This document shows, one piece after another, positions 49,608 to 60,889 of a DNA stretch of 64,000 nucleotides. Position numbers and translations under genes: made by a program. Source of the stretch: Ulota crispa (lineage: Eukaryota; Streptophyta; Bryopsida; Orthotrichales; Orthotrichaceae); the NCBI GenBank assembly GCA_963920765.1, contig OY987242.1:8086789-8150788 (forward strand). Direction: 5' to 3'. The notes below the pieces were generated by a model. That model was not told where the DNA came from, ran no database searches, and was given only the letters and a program-made list of their open reading frames with translations. The first letter of the stretch is position 1. The number at the start of each line of letters is the position of its first letter.

Positions 49608-50027
49608 CTCCCTTTGTCCCTCTAAATGTCCAAAAAGCTTCTTTGTAAAAGGATTATGTGTGTTTTTAGTCTTTGTGCTAGTGACACATGCATTCTAGAA
49701 TCAATATACCATTTACCAAATATATGCAAAATCTCCAACTTTGATGCTGCTGCTTGGGCACCCAAATACCATGCAAAAAGTACCATGTTTGTGCATGCTG
49801 ACAGCTCCTCATTAATGATGATGTAAAAATTAAGAGCAACAATGGTACCTCATATGGACAAGGCCAAGCTTGCTAGGAGAGGAATGCTCCTAATTGCTTA
49901 ATTTGCCCCATGAGATCATTGAACATGGCAAATGCTTTCTCATTGTTAGAAATCAGTAAATGGAAGCTGCTTTTTAGTGGTACAAGAAATGTGTCTGATT
50001 TGGAGCTTTTTAGAGGGATAGAGGGAG
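49608..50027. mobile_element. Stowaway-like MITE, 420 bp
   Basis: TIRs CTCCCTTTGTCCCTCTAAA and, inverted, CTCCCTCTATCCCTCTAAA, flanked by TA on both sides. Non-coding. Confidence 0.88.
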
Positions 50028-50049
50028 TATATCATTTCTTGCTGGAAAA

Positions 50050-51104
50050 GGTAGTCGCTCTCAAACCGTCACTGTAAGGGCTGTTCTAGATTTTCATGGG
50101 CTTTACAAGACATGAAGTTTTTTTGCCTAATTTTTTGTCAAAGAGAAATGGATGCTAAATGTAACCCAATTCTTTTCATGTTTTTTGAAGCATTATTGAA
50201 TTGTTGATGAATTTTCAAAGTTTTTGTAGTAGACACCTATTTGTGACTCTAGGTCTCCCATAAAGCGTCCCCCTGCAACTTGTAAATAGATCAAGTAAAT
50301 AGAGGAGTATGATTGGCTCTTGCAATAAAATACACCTCTTTTTTAAAAACTAAGAAGAAGGATCCATTCAAGAACCATCTCATATCCAATCTTGAACTAC
50401 CTATGGAACGCTTTAACCCCAGAACGACCCTGGAGATTCTTGAGCTTCTACAAATTTTCTCTAATTTGAACAAAAAGTCAGCATTTTGATACTTTGTATC
50501 AATTCTTTTTGAATTGTAACTGTATAAAATCAAACTAGACATGTTAGAGATCACACTAGAAAAGAAAACACAATAATATCTCTTATGGATTGAAAGATTA
50601 TAATGTTTAATCATGAGGGTGTTAAAACTATGAAAGTGATTTGAAGTCTCTCAATCTTCTTTTCACATGTCAAATTGAAAAAGTTGATCACCAAAAAAAT
50701 ACGAGGTTAAAGGGCCTAATATTTATAACCCCAATCAATTTATGACTTCTCAAAATCTACTCTACAATTTTTTAAAATGAATTTCTAATTTGATTTTTTC
50801 TCAAAGATTTAGTGTACTTGAGGCTCTTTCTCAAGAACCCTCAACACTACATAAAATCAAGATTGCAATGGACACCCGTGTACAAAATCTTGAATAGAAA
50901 AATCATAATCAATCATTTGTAAAATCAGATTGTTGAAATTAAAACTAAACTTCAAAAAGAATCTTTCAAAAAAATAAACTACCTAAAATAGTAATTTGTA
51001 ATTTGATAAAATTTCATTTAACTTCAAAAATCGGTCGAGGACACATTCTGTCCTCAATGTCGTTCTGGGGTTAAACGTGAGGGTCGCAACTAGAGCAGAC
51101 TACC
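50050..51104 (-). mobile_element. GGTAG-type TIR element split by a TTAA/CCC element
   Basis: The left end GGTAGTCGCTCTCAAACCG and right end GAGCAGACTACC are inverted. Left (50050-50412) and right (51075-51104) parts together equal the uninterrupted element at 45279-45681 read in reverse. The intervening 50413-51074 is family epsilon. Confidence 0.85.
50413..51074 (+). mobile_element. TTAA/CCC element, family epsilon, intact-looking ends, 662 bp
   Basis: It starts TTAACCCCAGAACGAC and ends GTCGTTCTGGGGTTAA, a perfect 16-bp TIR including TTAA. It matches 33729-34963 (reverse) and 3640-4224. The hairpin GAGGACA-N5-TGTCCTC lies at 51037-51055. It sits within a GGTAG-type element and ends about 290 bp before the WDR25 start codon. 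Confidence 0.92.
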
Positions 51105-51193
51105 TTAGTGACGAAACCAAACCGTCGTCGTCGTCGCCGTCGCAGTCGTCGCAGCAAATCAGTAGATTACACTTTTCCTTGCCCACAGGAGCT

Positions 51194-51334
51194 ATGGCGA
51201 TGCAATGCCTTCTTCACAACTCAAATCCTTGTTTCGCAACTCCAGCCCCTGCAAACTCCGCAGACGGTGTCGAGGCTTTTCAAGCGGTGTCCACAATCAG
51301 TGTTTCGGAGTGCGCATCCTCATGTCCACGATGA
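51194..51334 (+). other. Possible upstream ORF in the WDR25 leader
   Basis: ATGGCGATGCAATGCC opens a 46-codon frame that closes 31 bp before the WDR25 ATG. Whether it is transcribed in the leader depends on an unknown start site; CTTGCCCACAG just before it could instead be a splice acceptor. A CGTCGT-rich tract lies at 51120-51147. Confidence 0.35.
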
Positions 51335-51365
51335 TGCTAGTGCTTCAATCATCTCCTGCTCCACC

Positions 51366-54300
51366 ATGGATGCTCTCTTCCACGCTTACCCAGACTCCGA
51401 CGATGACGATGACCACCACCACCCCCACCAACACCTGCCGCCCCTCAAGCGCCACAAGCCCCTTCAGCTGCCTGTCACGCCGCTGCTCCCTCCTTCGACA
51501 GGTGCTTTTTCTCCCTCCCTTAATCGTTTGCTTATTCTTCTCGGACCATCAATTTCACCAACCTTTACACATCGCAGTTTTACCAACCTTGCATCGCAGT
51601 TTTACCAACCTTTACGCATCGCAGTTTTACCAACCTTTACGCATCGCAATTTTACCAACCTTTACGCATCGCAATTTCTTCTTCTTCTTCTTCTTGCAGC
51701 AGGGACTTTGGGCAGATATGTGTCGCGAAGAGAACGTGCCGCCATGGCCGCCAATTCCCTCGCAGATCCTCCCGCTCCTCCGCTCCAGCCACGCCCTGGT
51801 ACTCTTTCCATTCCATCATCGTTTTCGTGGGAGTTTTGGATGGGGTGTACATTCGTCTAATCCCATGCCAATGCGCAGAGCGCCCGAGTGTGTTGAACGC
51901 CGAGCTGCCTAGTCACATCCAGAGGAAACTGGATCGCGCCAAGGAAAACGATGTTGGAGCGCGCAATCGGTGTCCTCGGGAAGGACGTCCGTTGAAGCTG
52001 GAGGGCCATAGCAAGGCTGTCGTCGCTGTCCGGTGGTCTCCTACTCACGGTATGCAACGAAACTGTGTATCTTAGACTCTCGGACCTGCTAACGATTTTA
52101 GGGAAGATTTCATGGATAACCCTGAAGTTTTGTAATATTTTCATGGATACCCCTGCTTTTTCAGAAATATCACAAATACCCTTGGGCCAAAAAATTTAGG
52201 CGTTTGTTTTGTTATGCATGTCACTTCCTTCTCACTTTGTGCGCACACTGCTTCTTTCTTGTTATGCGTGCGCTCAAAGGAAGAAGGGAAGTGGCATGCA
52301 CAACAAAAAAAAATGCCTAATTTTTTTGGTCCAAGTGCATTTATGATATTTCTGAAAAAAGCAGGACAAACTTCAGGGGTATCCATGAAATTTTTTCCCA
52401 TGATTTTACCAGGGGTACAGTGTTTGTGTGCATGAGCTTCTGCTACCTTCACTAATTAGGGTTTTGCTTGTGATCGTGAAGAGAGGGCTTGTTCTGCCTA
52501 GCAATGCCAGTGATGACCTTGCAGTGTTCCGCAGGGGCTTTGCTTGCATCCGGTGGAATGGATGCGAAAGCCCACGTTTGGAATGCATGGGAAAGTCCAG
52601 GGAGCCAGATGGTGCAATGCCTCAGCTGCCACACCCAAGCTCTCAAGGATATTCAATGGTCCGGAGATGGCGCTTCAGTCCTCAGCTGCGGATTTGATCA
52701 GACAGCCAGACTCTGCGACGTTGAAACGGGCGCCCAGACACAAGTTAGTTTCTGAATTCTCGGTGAGAGGAACTCTGGAGTTCTCAAGATTAGTCTCGTA
52801 CCAGCCACTTTGATTGCTAATTTTCAATAACGTGGTTTTCAGTGCAAATTGTGTTGCTTCAAGTGCACAACGTTGGTCGATGTTGCTTATGTTACTGTCC
52901 GATATACATAGGTCATAATCATCCAGCAATTTCAATGAAGTCAATTGGGATGGCTCCTCCATTTGCACTGTTGTCCAAAAGATCATTGAATAATAGTTTA
53001 GTTTTACTGGAAATATTTTATGATGGTGTTTGTTTATTTTTGTTCCATGCGTCTCTCATCCCGTGTTTGCATCGCTGCAGGTGTTTTCAGAGAACCAAGT
53101 CATAAACGTGGTCAGGTTCCATCCTTCCGAGCACAGTTTGTTTCTCACAGGGGGCTCGAAGGGGTCTGTGAAGCTCTACGATATTCGATTAGGTAGCTCC
53201 GTGTCGGAGTACTCCAAAGCACTTGGTCAGGTGATGGATGTGGACTTCAGTCCTGATGGAAGCAGGTTCGTCACCACCTCCGACATTGCCAAACGAAATT
53301 CTAGCGACAAGTCCCTCGTGGTGTGGAACTTTGCAACACAGATTCCCCTTTCCAATCAAGTGAGTTTATCATCCGACGTTTCAATTTCTCCTTCGGCTTT
53401 CGCTGGGTAGGAGCTTTCTGCATTGCTCTAGAATCTTGTAATGGTTCATGCCCTTTCCTATCATATCTCTGGTTAGTCCTTTTTCTTAGGGAAAATTACA
53501 AATAGGGGCATGAAATCGAAAAACATTTTAGATAGGGGCACAGTTTTAAATAATTACAAGTAGGGACACAATTTCAAAACAATTTGTAATTTTTTGTAAT
53601 TTTTTTTGGTTTGAACATTGGTTAGTTTAGATACATCACATTAAATGTTAGTTAACTTCCAAAAAGTTTAGAGGTCTCTCCAAAAACTGCCATCCCCTTT
53701 ACACAAATTTCTGTATTCTGGCTTGATTTGGAGAGGCTTTTAAGTTTTTTAAAAGTTAATTAGCATTTAATGCGATGTATCTAAAACAACCAATGTCCAA
53801 ACCAAAAAAAAATTCAAAAAATTACAAATTATTTCGAAATGGTGCCCCTATTTGTAAAACTGCGCCCCTATCTGTAATATTTTTTGTTTTCATGCCCCTA
53901 TTTGTAATTTCCCCTTTTTCTTATTATCGTTATCGTTTCTAGAAGAAGCTAAGCAATGGTGGTAGCATGTTACGGCACATTATTCTCAAAATAAAAATAA
54001 ATCTTCTATGTCTAATAGAATTGTCATATGGGGTTGTAGGAATGGTGGCACTATAGGATTGTCAAGACAGGGTCATATGAAAATTACACGTGTTCATTTG
54101 GATTGAACTTTATGCAATTAGTCGCTTATTCTGGTCATTTGCTGACCTGTTGTAGGTCTACCTGGAGGCGTACACGTGCCCAAGCGTGCGTTTCCACCCC
54201 TCCGAACAATGTTTTATTGCGCAGTCCAATGCAGATTACATCGCAGTGTTCTCGGGGCGCGCCCCCTTCAAGATGAACAAGGTCAAGCGCTTTCAAGGTC

Positions 54301-54527
54301 ACCAAGTTTCCGGATATCGGATCCAGTGCAATTTTAGTCCCGACGGGGAAATTGTGGTGACAGGGTCTGCAGATGGCCACGTGTACTTTTACAATTACCG
54401 TTCTGCCCAACTCCTGAAGAAGCATGCTTCGCACAGTGGGGTCTGCAGTGATGCTGTGTACCACCCGTTTCTCCCTTCAGTTGTTGCCACTTGTGGATGG
54501 GACGGGTGTGTCTCCGTCTTTGAATGA
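51366..54527 (+). CDS. WDR25: WDR25-like WD40-repeat protein, six exons
   Basis: Exons by eye: 51366-51501, 51700-51798, 51879-52049, 52535-52743, 53081-53359, 54156-54527, 421 residues, GT-AG with matching phases. The start CCACCATGG is in good context and the N-terminus MDALFHAYPDSDDDDD is acidic, as in the related CDC40/PRP17 group. The WD domain fills the rest: KLEGHSKAVVAVRWSPTHG, LLASGGMDAKAHVWNAW, DIQWSGDGASVLSCGFDQTA, VVRFHPSEHSLFLTGG, VDFSPDGSRFVTTSD and FQGHQVSGYRIQCNFSPDGE, ending DGCVSVFE. It is closest to WDR25, a poorly studied paralogue of the splicing factor CDC40; function is unproven. Intron 1 has a 25-bp minisatellite, and introns 3 and 5 each hold a Mutator-like MITE. Confidence 0.9.
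51552..51676 (+). repeat. 25-bp minisatellite in WDR25 intron 1
   Basis: About five copies of a 25-bp unit built on TTTTACCAACCTTTACGCAT, running up to the CTT-rich polypyrimidine tract before the acceptor at 51699. Confidence 0.85.
52101..52399. mobile_element. Mutator-like foldback MITE, family M1, copy 3, in WDR25 intron 3
   Basis: Arms GGGAAGATTTCATGGATAAC and inverted partner; flanks ACGATTTTA and ATGATTTTA are a 9-bp duplication with one mismatch. Matches 31756-32076 and 49166-49486. Confidence 0.85.
53489..53914. mobile_element. Mutator-like foldback MITE, family M2, in WDR25 intron 5
   Basis: Long TIRs (over 100 bp, imperfect) beginning GGGAAAATTACAAATAGGGG, flanked by an exact 9-bp duplication TTTTTCTTA (53480-53488 and 53915-53923). 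Different sequence from family M1. Tandem AATAGGGGCA-type blocks occur within each arm. Confidence 0.9.
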
Positions 54528-55343
54528 CGAGGTAGTGGATAAGAGAGATCTTTTGGTACAAAGACCAAAACTTTTTGAAGCCAAAATATCTTCACTATGT
54601 ATAAAATTCTCATGCACTTTCAAAGTGAGATTTCACAGCGGAAGAGTCTGGACCGCTGTAAGTTTCTTACACAACCCCATTTCCATGCAAAGCTCTGTGG
54701 TCATCAACATTTAGCCAAGCTATGCTGACACTGTTGACAAAACCCAACTAACTGGATGAGGACCTGAAAGCTATCTTGAAGCAGATGGATTTCTGCTGGA
54801 AATGGGGGTCAGTATGGGTGACATTACGTTATGAAGAGCAGAACAGTTTTATTGTACTCTTACCTTACTATGGTGTCAATTCCGAAGCAATGATCTTCGA
54901 TGTTGCTAAATTCTGCAAATTTCTACCAGAAATTTTTTACAGTTGCAAAAATTGTGAAAACCGGTGTGAGATTTGAGATCTGAACACGTTTAGCAGTGCT
55001 TTTAGCAATCAAAGCGATTTATGAGTTTCACATTGTAGTTCCAAATTTTCCAATTTACCAAAGAAACCTTCAAATATCGCAATTCGTATTGTGCTTGTTG
55101 ATAGTTTTCCTGTGTCATGCAGTTGTGCTCGGTGCATGATCTCTGCTTCCGTTTGTACATTTCCTCATTGAATGTGCTGTGCCCTTTCTGCAAACTCTAC
55201 TAAATTCTGGGCTATGGTGAATATGGTGTAACATGGTGAACAATAGCTGAGATAGGTGTAGCTTATAGAGCCTTCCCATGCACTGTAATACGATTTTCTA
55301 AAGTTTGTGGTTATTATTGTTTGATGGCAACACATTTCAACCC
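54528..55343. other. WDR25 3' region and spacer
   Basis: Probable 3' UTR followed by spacer. No recognised gene or repeat. Confidence 0.5.
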
Positions 55344-55574
55344 TTAACCCCTGGAGGGCCCTTGGGCTCTGGAGCTACGGCACCAAACACGGTAGCAACC
55401 AATATTCAAAAGTTTGAATAGCTGAAAATTAAGTGTTACAACCATACATATTGAAGGATTGTATGATGGTGGGTGCATAAAAAAATTTGGAAAGCCCTCA
55501 AAGCAGCTCAAATACATTTGTACATACAGCCATACATATGATCGTAAAGGGCTTTTGTGACGTTTAGGGGTTAA
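55344..55574. mobile_element. TTAA/CCC element, 231 bp
   Basis: It begins TTAACCCCTGGAGGGCCC and ends GTGACGTTTAGGGGTTAA. The interior is not shared with other families here. Its right TTAA (55571-55574) doubles as the left TTAA of the next element. Confidence 0.8.
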
Positions 55575-55797
55575 ATGACCAAAAGGCCCTTTGTGACCAA
55601 TACAATACGGGGTATTGATCTTGCATTTGGAATGGATCCACACCTCTATTACATTTGAGATCAACAAAGAAGTGGGAAAATAAATCAATGCTGTTCTAGT
55701 GAGCTACTTGAGATCCCAAATTAAAATTTCTTATTGGTAGCAAATGACAATCATACGTCAGCGTATATACTATGCCCTATGGTTGTTTATGGGTTAA
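55571..55797 (+). mobile_element. TTAA/CCC element, family gamma, copy 2
   Basis: Colinear with 30546-30779 (GACCAAAAGGC, TTTGTGACCA, GGATCCACACCTCTATTACA). The first few bases after TTAA are lost; the right end GTTTATGGGTTAA is slightly decayed. It abuts the preceding element through a shared TTAA. Confidence 0.85.
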
Positions 55798-57446
55798 CTT
55801 TGTATAGAATACATTTTTCATTTTAGAAAAAATAAAATGTTTTTCTATGTATTACTTTTATGTTGCTCATTCTGGTTGCTTTCAATGTGTGTGAATAATT
55901 TACAAATCTTCACAATCCTTTGATCCATTCATTACATGAGATTCTGTAACGTCAAAATTGTAATAATTTTAATTAACAAATGATAGTCAGATTTTTCAAC
56001 GTCATGTCAATGTCTACAAAAAACCACTACTTGTAGAAAGTTAGTTGATGAAAATGATCAAATAAAAAGTTGAATTTTAAGAGCAAAAGATCTAGAATCG
56101 ATGAAGAAATTGGTTTGACCAAAATCAAGTAGTGAGACAAAAAGATACTGGCACCAGCCCTTCATCAAAGTAGGATATTAACTAGTTGCCTCACCTCACC
56201 TAAGTACATATCCTTACTCTTGCCTCACCTCACCTAGCCACAAGAGTCTAGAACGTACAATTGAGAGACAATCGATTCCAAAAACTATGTACTGTACAAT
56301 GGGACAATCATGGAATCAGTTATCAACCCATTGTAAAGCATTATAACATCTTTGCTAGTGCTAAAATAGTGAAACCACCTCTACGATTACGGCGCTTGGG
56401 ATTTCAGTTTCTCTATGGTTTGAGGGTTTTTATCCTCACTAAATCACCAGCTTGCTTCCACCAAGATTACAGGGGAGGGCTATACCAAAGTAAGTTCCTG
56501 CCAAGGATGCAACAAAACAATAAAAACGAACATTTTACACTTTTGGTTTCAAAGTAGTAGTTATGGTTCTTAACGTTGCAAATTTTAATTCTGAAATTTG
56601 AAGGTAGTAAGCCGGTGTCCTAATGATATTGGAGGGAAAAATCTAGAGAAAACTGGAATCAAGAGGATGAAGCCAGTGTCCACTGAAAAACCGGAGCATT
56701 TCTGTACGACGAGGAAAATAACAGGGAGCTTTAAAACATCCGCATTGCGACACGCTATGGGGGCATTGACCTGAGGTCAGGTGTCAAGTGTCTTTGCTTA
56801 GTTCAGCTTCCCGGGTACGGGAGAACCAAAGATACTTGACTACCAGATGAAACCTGACCAACAATTATCTACATTGCCATTGCCATATGCGGCGTAATAT
56901 AAAGAGGTACCATGGCATACCAGTAACATCAAGCATGAGAAGCTTTCAGGCAGGAAATAACTCGTTGAAGTATAGTTTCCACTTCCGCCCCATCCCCAAC
57001 GAACACAGATCGTGGAGATATGGATTCGCCCTTCAAGAATTGACCAATCGTACCGTTGTCTCATTTATACAGCAACTAACATTCAAAAACCCAGAATCTC
57101 GGGATCAAACATAAATAAATGAATGGTGAAACTGCAGACAAAAAAGAAGAAATAAAAACAACTTTACTGGAAATTTTGAAACATATCATCGCCTCATCCT
57201 TACCCGGCACAGGATAACCTACATAAAGATCGAAGTTGCGTATGCCTTGATAAGCGTATTACTCTCCACTACATCAGGCAAAACTCTACCTTTACTCTGA
57301 ATTTTCATCTCGGATGTGCAACAAAAAGAGAGCACTCTTCGCCTTGACAAAATCTTCCTCTGGCCTTGCAAATAGAATTCTGATGCTCATACAAGGCTGT
57401 TGAAGCTCGTGCATGAAAAATATAACAACACCAAACTCTCCAGATC
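55798..57446. other. Spacer and SmB 3' region
   Basis: TTGCCTCACCTCACCTA occurs twice, at about 56178 and 56221. No supported gene. The last few hundred bases are probably the SmB 3' UTR. Confidence 0.5.
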
Positions 57447-58349
57447 TCACTGCGGTGGCTGTTGTTGAGGAGGGGGCATGCCAGGGCGTGGTCCGCCATA
57501 CATGCCAGGGGGAGCACCCGGAGGAAGAGGCATGCCAGGTCTTGGAGGTCCCTGCATGCCCGGAGGCATGCCAGGTCGAGGAGGACCGCCAGGGCCACCC
57601 ATGCCTGGAGGAGGGCCACGCATCATCTGAGGAGGGCCCATGGGTCTCTGCGCGTACATGCCTGGGGGAGGACCCGGAGGAGGTGGCATTGGTCGTCCAC
57701 CAGGCGGACCTTGTCCATAGCCTTGTGGAGGTCCTTGTCCCGGAGGCCCTTGCATCATCTGGCCGGGAGGACGCATGCCTGGAGGTGGTGCACCTGGAGG
57801 GCCTGGCATTGGGCGGGGTGCATACTGCCCTGGAGGAGGTGGTCCAGGGGGTCTTACTCCCGGAATCTGACCGGCAGGCGGGGGCGTGTAGGTCACAGGC
57901 CCGGCTGATACTTGAGGCCGCGGCTGCATCATACCAGGAGCTGGACCGCCAACTCCTCTTGCAGGTCCTGCAAGCCCGGGTTGAGCTTGATTAGGAGGTG
58001 CAGTTGGTATTCCACGCCCTGCAGCTCGTCCTACTCCCGGACCTCCAGCAGCAGCGGCAGCAGCTTTAGCCCTCGATTCGTCCGGTGGTGGAGGCCCCTC
58101 CACAGTCATCGAAATCACTTCCTCCCCACGAAGAAGAAGCAACCCTAAAGTTCTCCTCTCTTCTCTCTCTTCCAGCGTTTTGCCCTTCTTCGGCGGCACA
58201 CGACGCAGCTCCTCGCAGTCGCCAAGCACCAAATTCATGTGACGATCGAATGCCATAAACTTCCCTACCAATAACCTCCCATCTTGTATCGTCACCCGCA
58301 TCCGCCAATTTATGTACTGTAACAACTTGGACGTCTTGGACATCGACAT
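57447..58349 (-). CDS. SMB: Small nuclear ribonucleoprotein-associated protein B (SmB), intronless
   Basis: A single 300-residue frame starting [20 protein letters not shown]. The Sm fold spans about residues 5-85, with Sm1 motif [20 protein letters not shown] and Sm2 motif [20 protein letters not shown]. The conserved [20 protein letters not shown] linker follows, then a Pro/Gly/Met-rich tail of PPGM/PPPG repeats typical of SmB. SmB is one of seven Sm proteins forming the ring on U1, U2, U4 and U5 snRNAs, assembled in the cytoplasm and active in the nucleus. Length is normal for plants. The GC-rich tail creates long antisense frames (up to 193 codons) that are shadows. Two telo-boxes lie just upstream. 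Confidence 0.97.
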   Translation of the reverse strand: MSMSKTSKLLQYINWRMRVTIQDGRLLVGKFMAFDRHMNLVLGDCEELRRVPPKKGKTLEEREERRTLGLLLLRGEEVISMTVEGPPPPDESRAKAAAAAAGGPGVGRAAGRGIPTAPPNQAQPGLAGPARGVGGPAPGMMQPRPQVSAGPVTYTPPPAGQIPGVRPPGPPPPGQYAPRPMPGPPGAPPPGMRPPGQMMQGPPGQGPPQGYGQGPPGGRPMPPPPGPPPGMYAQRPMGPPQMMRGPPPGMGGPGGPPRPGMPPGMQGPPRPGMPLPPGAPPGMYGGPRPGMPPPQQQPPQ

Positions 58350-58426
58350 CTTGTCAGACTTTGCTCAACCACACCTATTTTTCTTCAATATCTTCCCTTC
58401 CTTCCTGCTCCTCCAAAGCGCTACTC

Positions 58427-58476
58427 AAACCCTAATCCTCCCACTGCAAAACCACACATAAACCTTGAAACCCTAA
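58427..58476 (+). promoter_or_regulatory. Two telo-boxes upstream of SmB
   Basis: AAACCCTAA occurs at 58427-58435 and 58468-58476, 78 and 119 bp before the SmB start codon (gene on the minus strand). They may lie in the promoter or 5' leader. The motif is known from promoters of plant genes for translation and RNA machinery. Confidence 0.6.
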
Positions 58477-59018
58477 TAAAGGGTTTTTCTCGTAAACCTA
58501 CAAAGGCCTAATAAATCACGACAGAACGCAATCTATTTTTAAATAATTACTCGCTGTAATGACACACGAAAACAATGCACCACACTCCAAACACTCGAAC
58601 AACCACTATCCCGCACCAAAAACCATGCGGTTTTATTCTAGCGCAAGTCGAACTCAAAACAGACTGAAAACACAACGCAAAAAGCTCATTTGAAAAGAAA
58701 ATGATGCAAGAAGAATAAAGGAACCTGCTGGCTATGGCGGGCAAGTACAGTAGCGTCGATCAAATCGACTGCAACCCCTAGCGCATTGGAGGAACGGGGC
58801 ACAGCCTCACGGAGTCGAAGGGAAGAGTGTGTTGGTCTTTCGCGGGAACAGGCGGCTTTGGAGGCCCACTCGATGAACGGACATGAAATCATCGATTCCG
58901 ATATAGAGCACTTTCATCCGTTTTCGAAGGTTTGTTGTGTTTCAGCGAATTGGAGTTTGGCCAAACGAGATCCAAGTCTGCAGAAGAGCCCTAACTTAGA
59001 GCGCTATGGAAAATATGG
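58477..59018. other. SmB upstream flank
   Basis: Mixed-composition sequence. The short frames on both strands have no family signal. The SmB promoter should be here. Confidence 0.45.
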
Positions 59019-59922
59019 TTAACCCTTTTAAGACCACACACATTTTCACAAAATTCATTAGAAACCAGGGTGGATGTGTGTTTGAATCAATTATGGACCC
59101 AATTTCAATCATCTATCCGTACAAATGAGAAGTAGACCTTATTCACTGTAAAGTATCAAAATCTCAATTAGATCTACCGTTGGAGGTGAAATGCTATAAT
59201 GATTGAGTGAGTGGTATGCAATAATTCTATAGTTTTCATGCTTGTGTGGTTTTGGATCTTACTACTTCATACAAGCTTTGCTTGAGAAGAGCCTTATATT
59301 TCTAAAAAGCTGTCTTTCCCACTTTTCCAATAAGACTAGTTTCACACAAAATGGATAAGAACAGCAATCACAAGGTGTAGCTAAGTGAACAAAAAGGGTC
59401 AAAAATCCCACTTTCTTTGCTACCCAAAAATATTTTTACAAGAAAACTGATAAAATGCTATGGAAAATCCAATTGGTGAAAAGAGTAAAGAATTGGCCTT
59501 AAATGTAGGATGCCAAATTTTTAGGATGAAATGATAGCACCATTTCAATAGATCTTCAAATACTACAATTATACTACTACCATACAGGAAACCAATACAA
59601 GCATATTTCTAAAGCAATCTAAATTTTTTTAGGACGGTATAATTGAAATTTGGCATTCTTCTTGGATGTTTGATGTATTGTGTTGTTTTTGATCCACCTC
59701 TAACTAAACATGAATACGAATTTTGAGGCCACGTCGTATAAACACCATTATTTATGAACTTACATACCCGATTCCATTATTGTTTTTTTGGTTGGATGCA
59801 AAATTCTCATGATCACAAGCGTTCTTCAAGAACAATTTCCAAATTGTTGAGCAATTTTACTCTATATGCCAAAAACCACTCTGTTGAACCAAAACATGGT
59901 TTGGTGGTCTCTAAAGGGTTAA
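59019..59922 (+). mobile_element. TTAA/CCC element, family alpha, full length, 904 bp
   Basis: It starts TTAACCCTTTTAAGACCAC and ends GTGGTCTCTAAAGGGTTAA, both inside perfect TTAAs. Colinear with 4606-5482 reversed (AAATCCCACTTT, AAAATCCAATTGGTGA, GATCTTCAAATACTACAATT). No frame above 80 codons. Confidence 0.9.
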
Positions 59923-59934
59923 TAAAATTTGGTC

Positions 59935-60167
59935 TTAACCCTGAAACGTCCATAGGGCATACTATATATGCTGACATATAATTGTCATTTGCTACCAATA
60001 AGAAATTTTAATTTGCGATCTCAAGGAACTCACTAGAACAGCATTGATTTATTTTCCAACTTCTTTGTTGATTTCAAATGTAGTAGAGGTGTGGATCCAT
60101 TCCAAATACAAAAAAATATCCTGTATTGTATTGGTCAGAGCGGCACGCTCAGATGTTTAGGGATTAA
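59935..60167 (-). mobile_element. TTAA/CCC element, family gamma, copy 3, 233 bp
   Basis: Ends TTAACCCTGAAACGTCC and GATGTTTAGGGATTAA; the interior is the reverse complement of 30546-30779. It lies only 12 bp after the family alpha element. Confidence 0.88.
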
Positions 60168-60512
60168 GAAGAATGGAGTCCATGTTTTGCAAGTACTGCT
60201 TTAGACTTTTGCCTTAGAAAAGGAAATATCATCACATCTTGCAAAACAAAACTCCACCTACTCTCAACATCAAATAGTTTGACACCACTTTTGAAGAAAT
60301 AATCCATTTTTCAAAATTTGCATGCTGTTTGTATTTTGCGGTTAATATGTACCTTTCAAACCATATGTATTTTTTAATCCATATATATTTTGCAATCCAT
60401 ACGTATTTTGCGGGTTTCACGGGTTTTTGAATTTTTTGAGTCTCCAAAATTGTACTGTTGATGTTTTCGTGCAATGAAAGTGAACGTGAGCTTTGATAGA
60501 GTATGGGTAGGG

Positions 60513-60726
60513 TAGGAGCACTCATTACCAACATTGTATCTAATGGCTACCCTATCTAGTAAGTGACGTCAGTTTAGAACTTAAATATAGGTACTCCATA
60601 GTTAGCTTATTGCTATTGACCAAGATGATAAGCTATTTATGAAGTACCTATATTTAAATTCTGGAATGACTACCTTAAATAAAGAGCAACGTCATTAGGT
60701 ACAATGTTGGTAACGGGTGTTCTTAC
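60513..60726. mobile_element. Intact copy of the GTAGGAGCAC-type MITE, 214 bp
   Basis: Left GTAGGAGCACTCATTACCA and inverted right end GTAAGAACACCCGTTACCA; central palindrome around GATAAGCTAT. It is the uninterrupted counterpart of 30512-31675. Confidence 0.8.
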
Positions 60727-60889
60727 TTTATGAGGATTCTTATTGGAAAATATTTGAGTTTAACCAGTTTATTTCCTTCCATTCCAATATTGAACCTGTT
60801 TATCAAGGAACTATCCCCATTATTGTTTTCTCTAGGAAAAGTATAAAAACTGTCCCTCAATTCTTTCAAAGTATCAAATATACACATAC

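Noticed and set aside
57413-57994. 193-codon frame opposite SmB
   Set aside because: It is antisense to a strongly conserved SmB tail; its composition is a mirror of the Pro/Gly codons.
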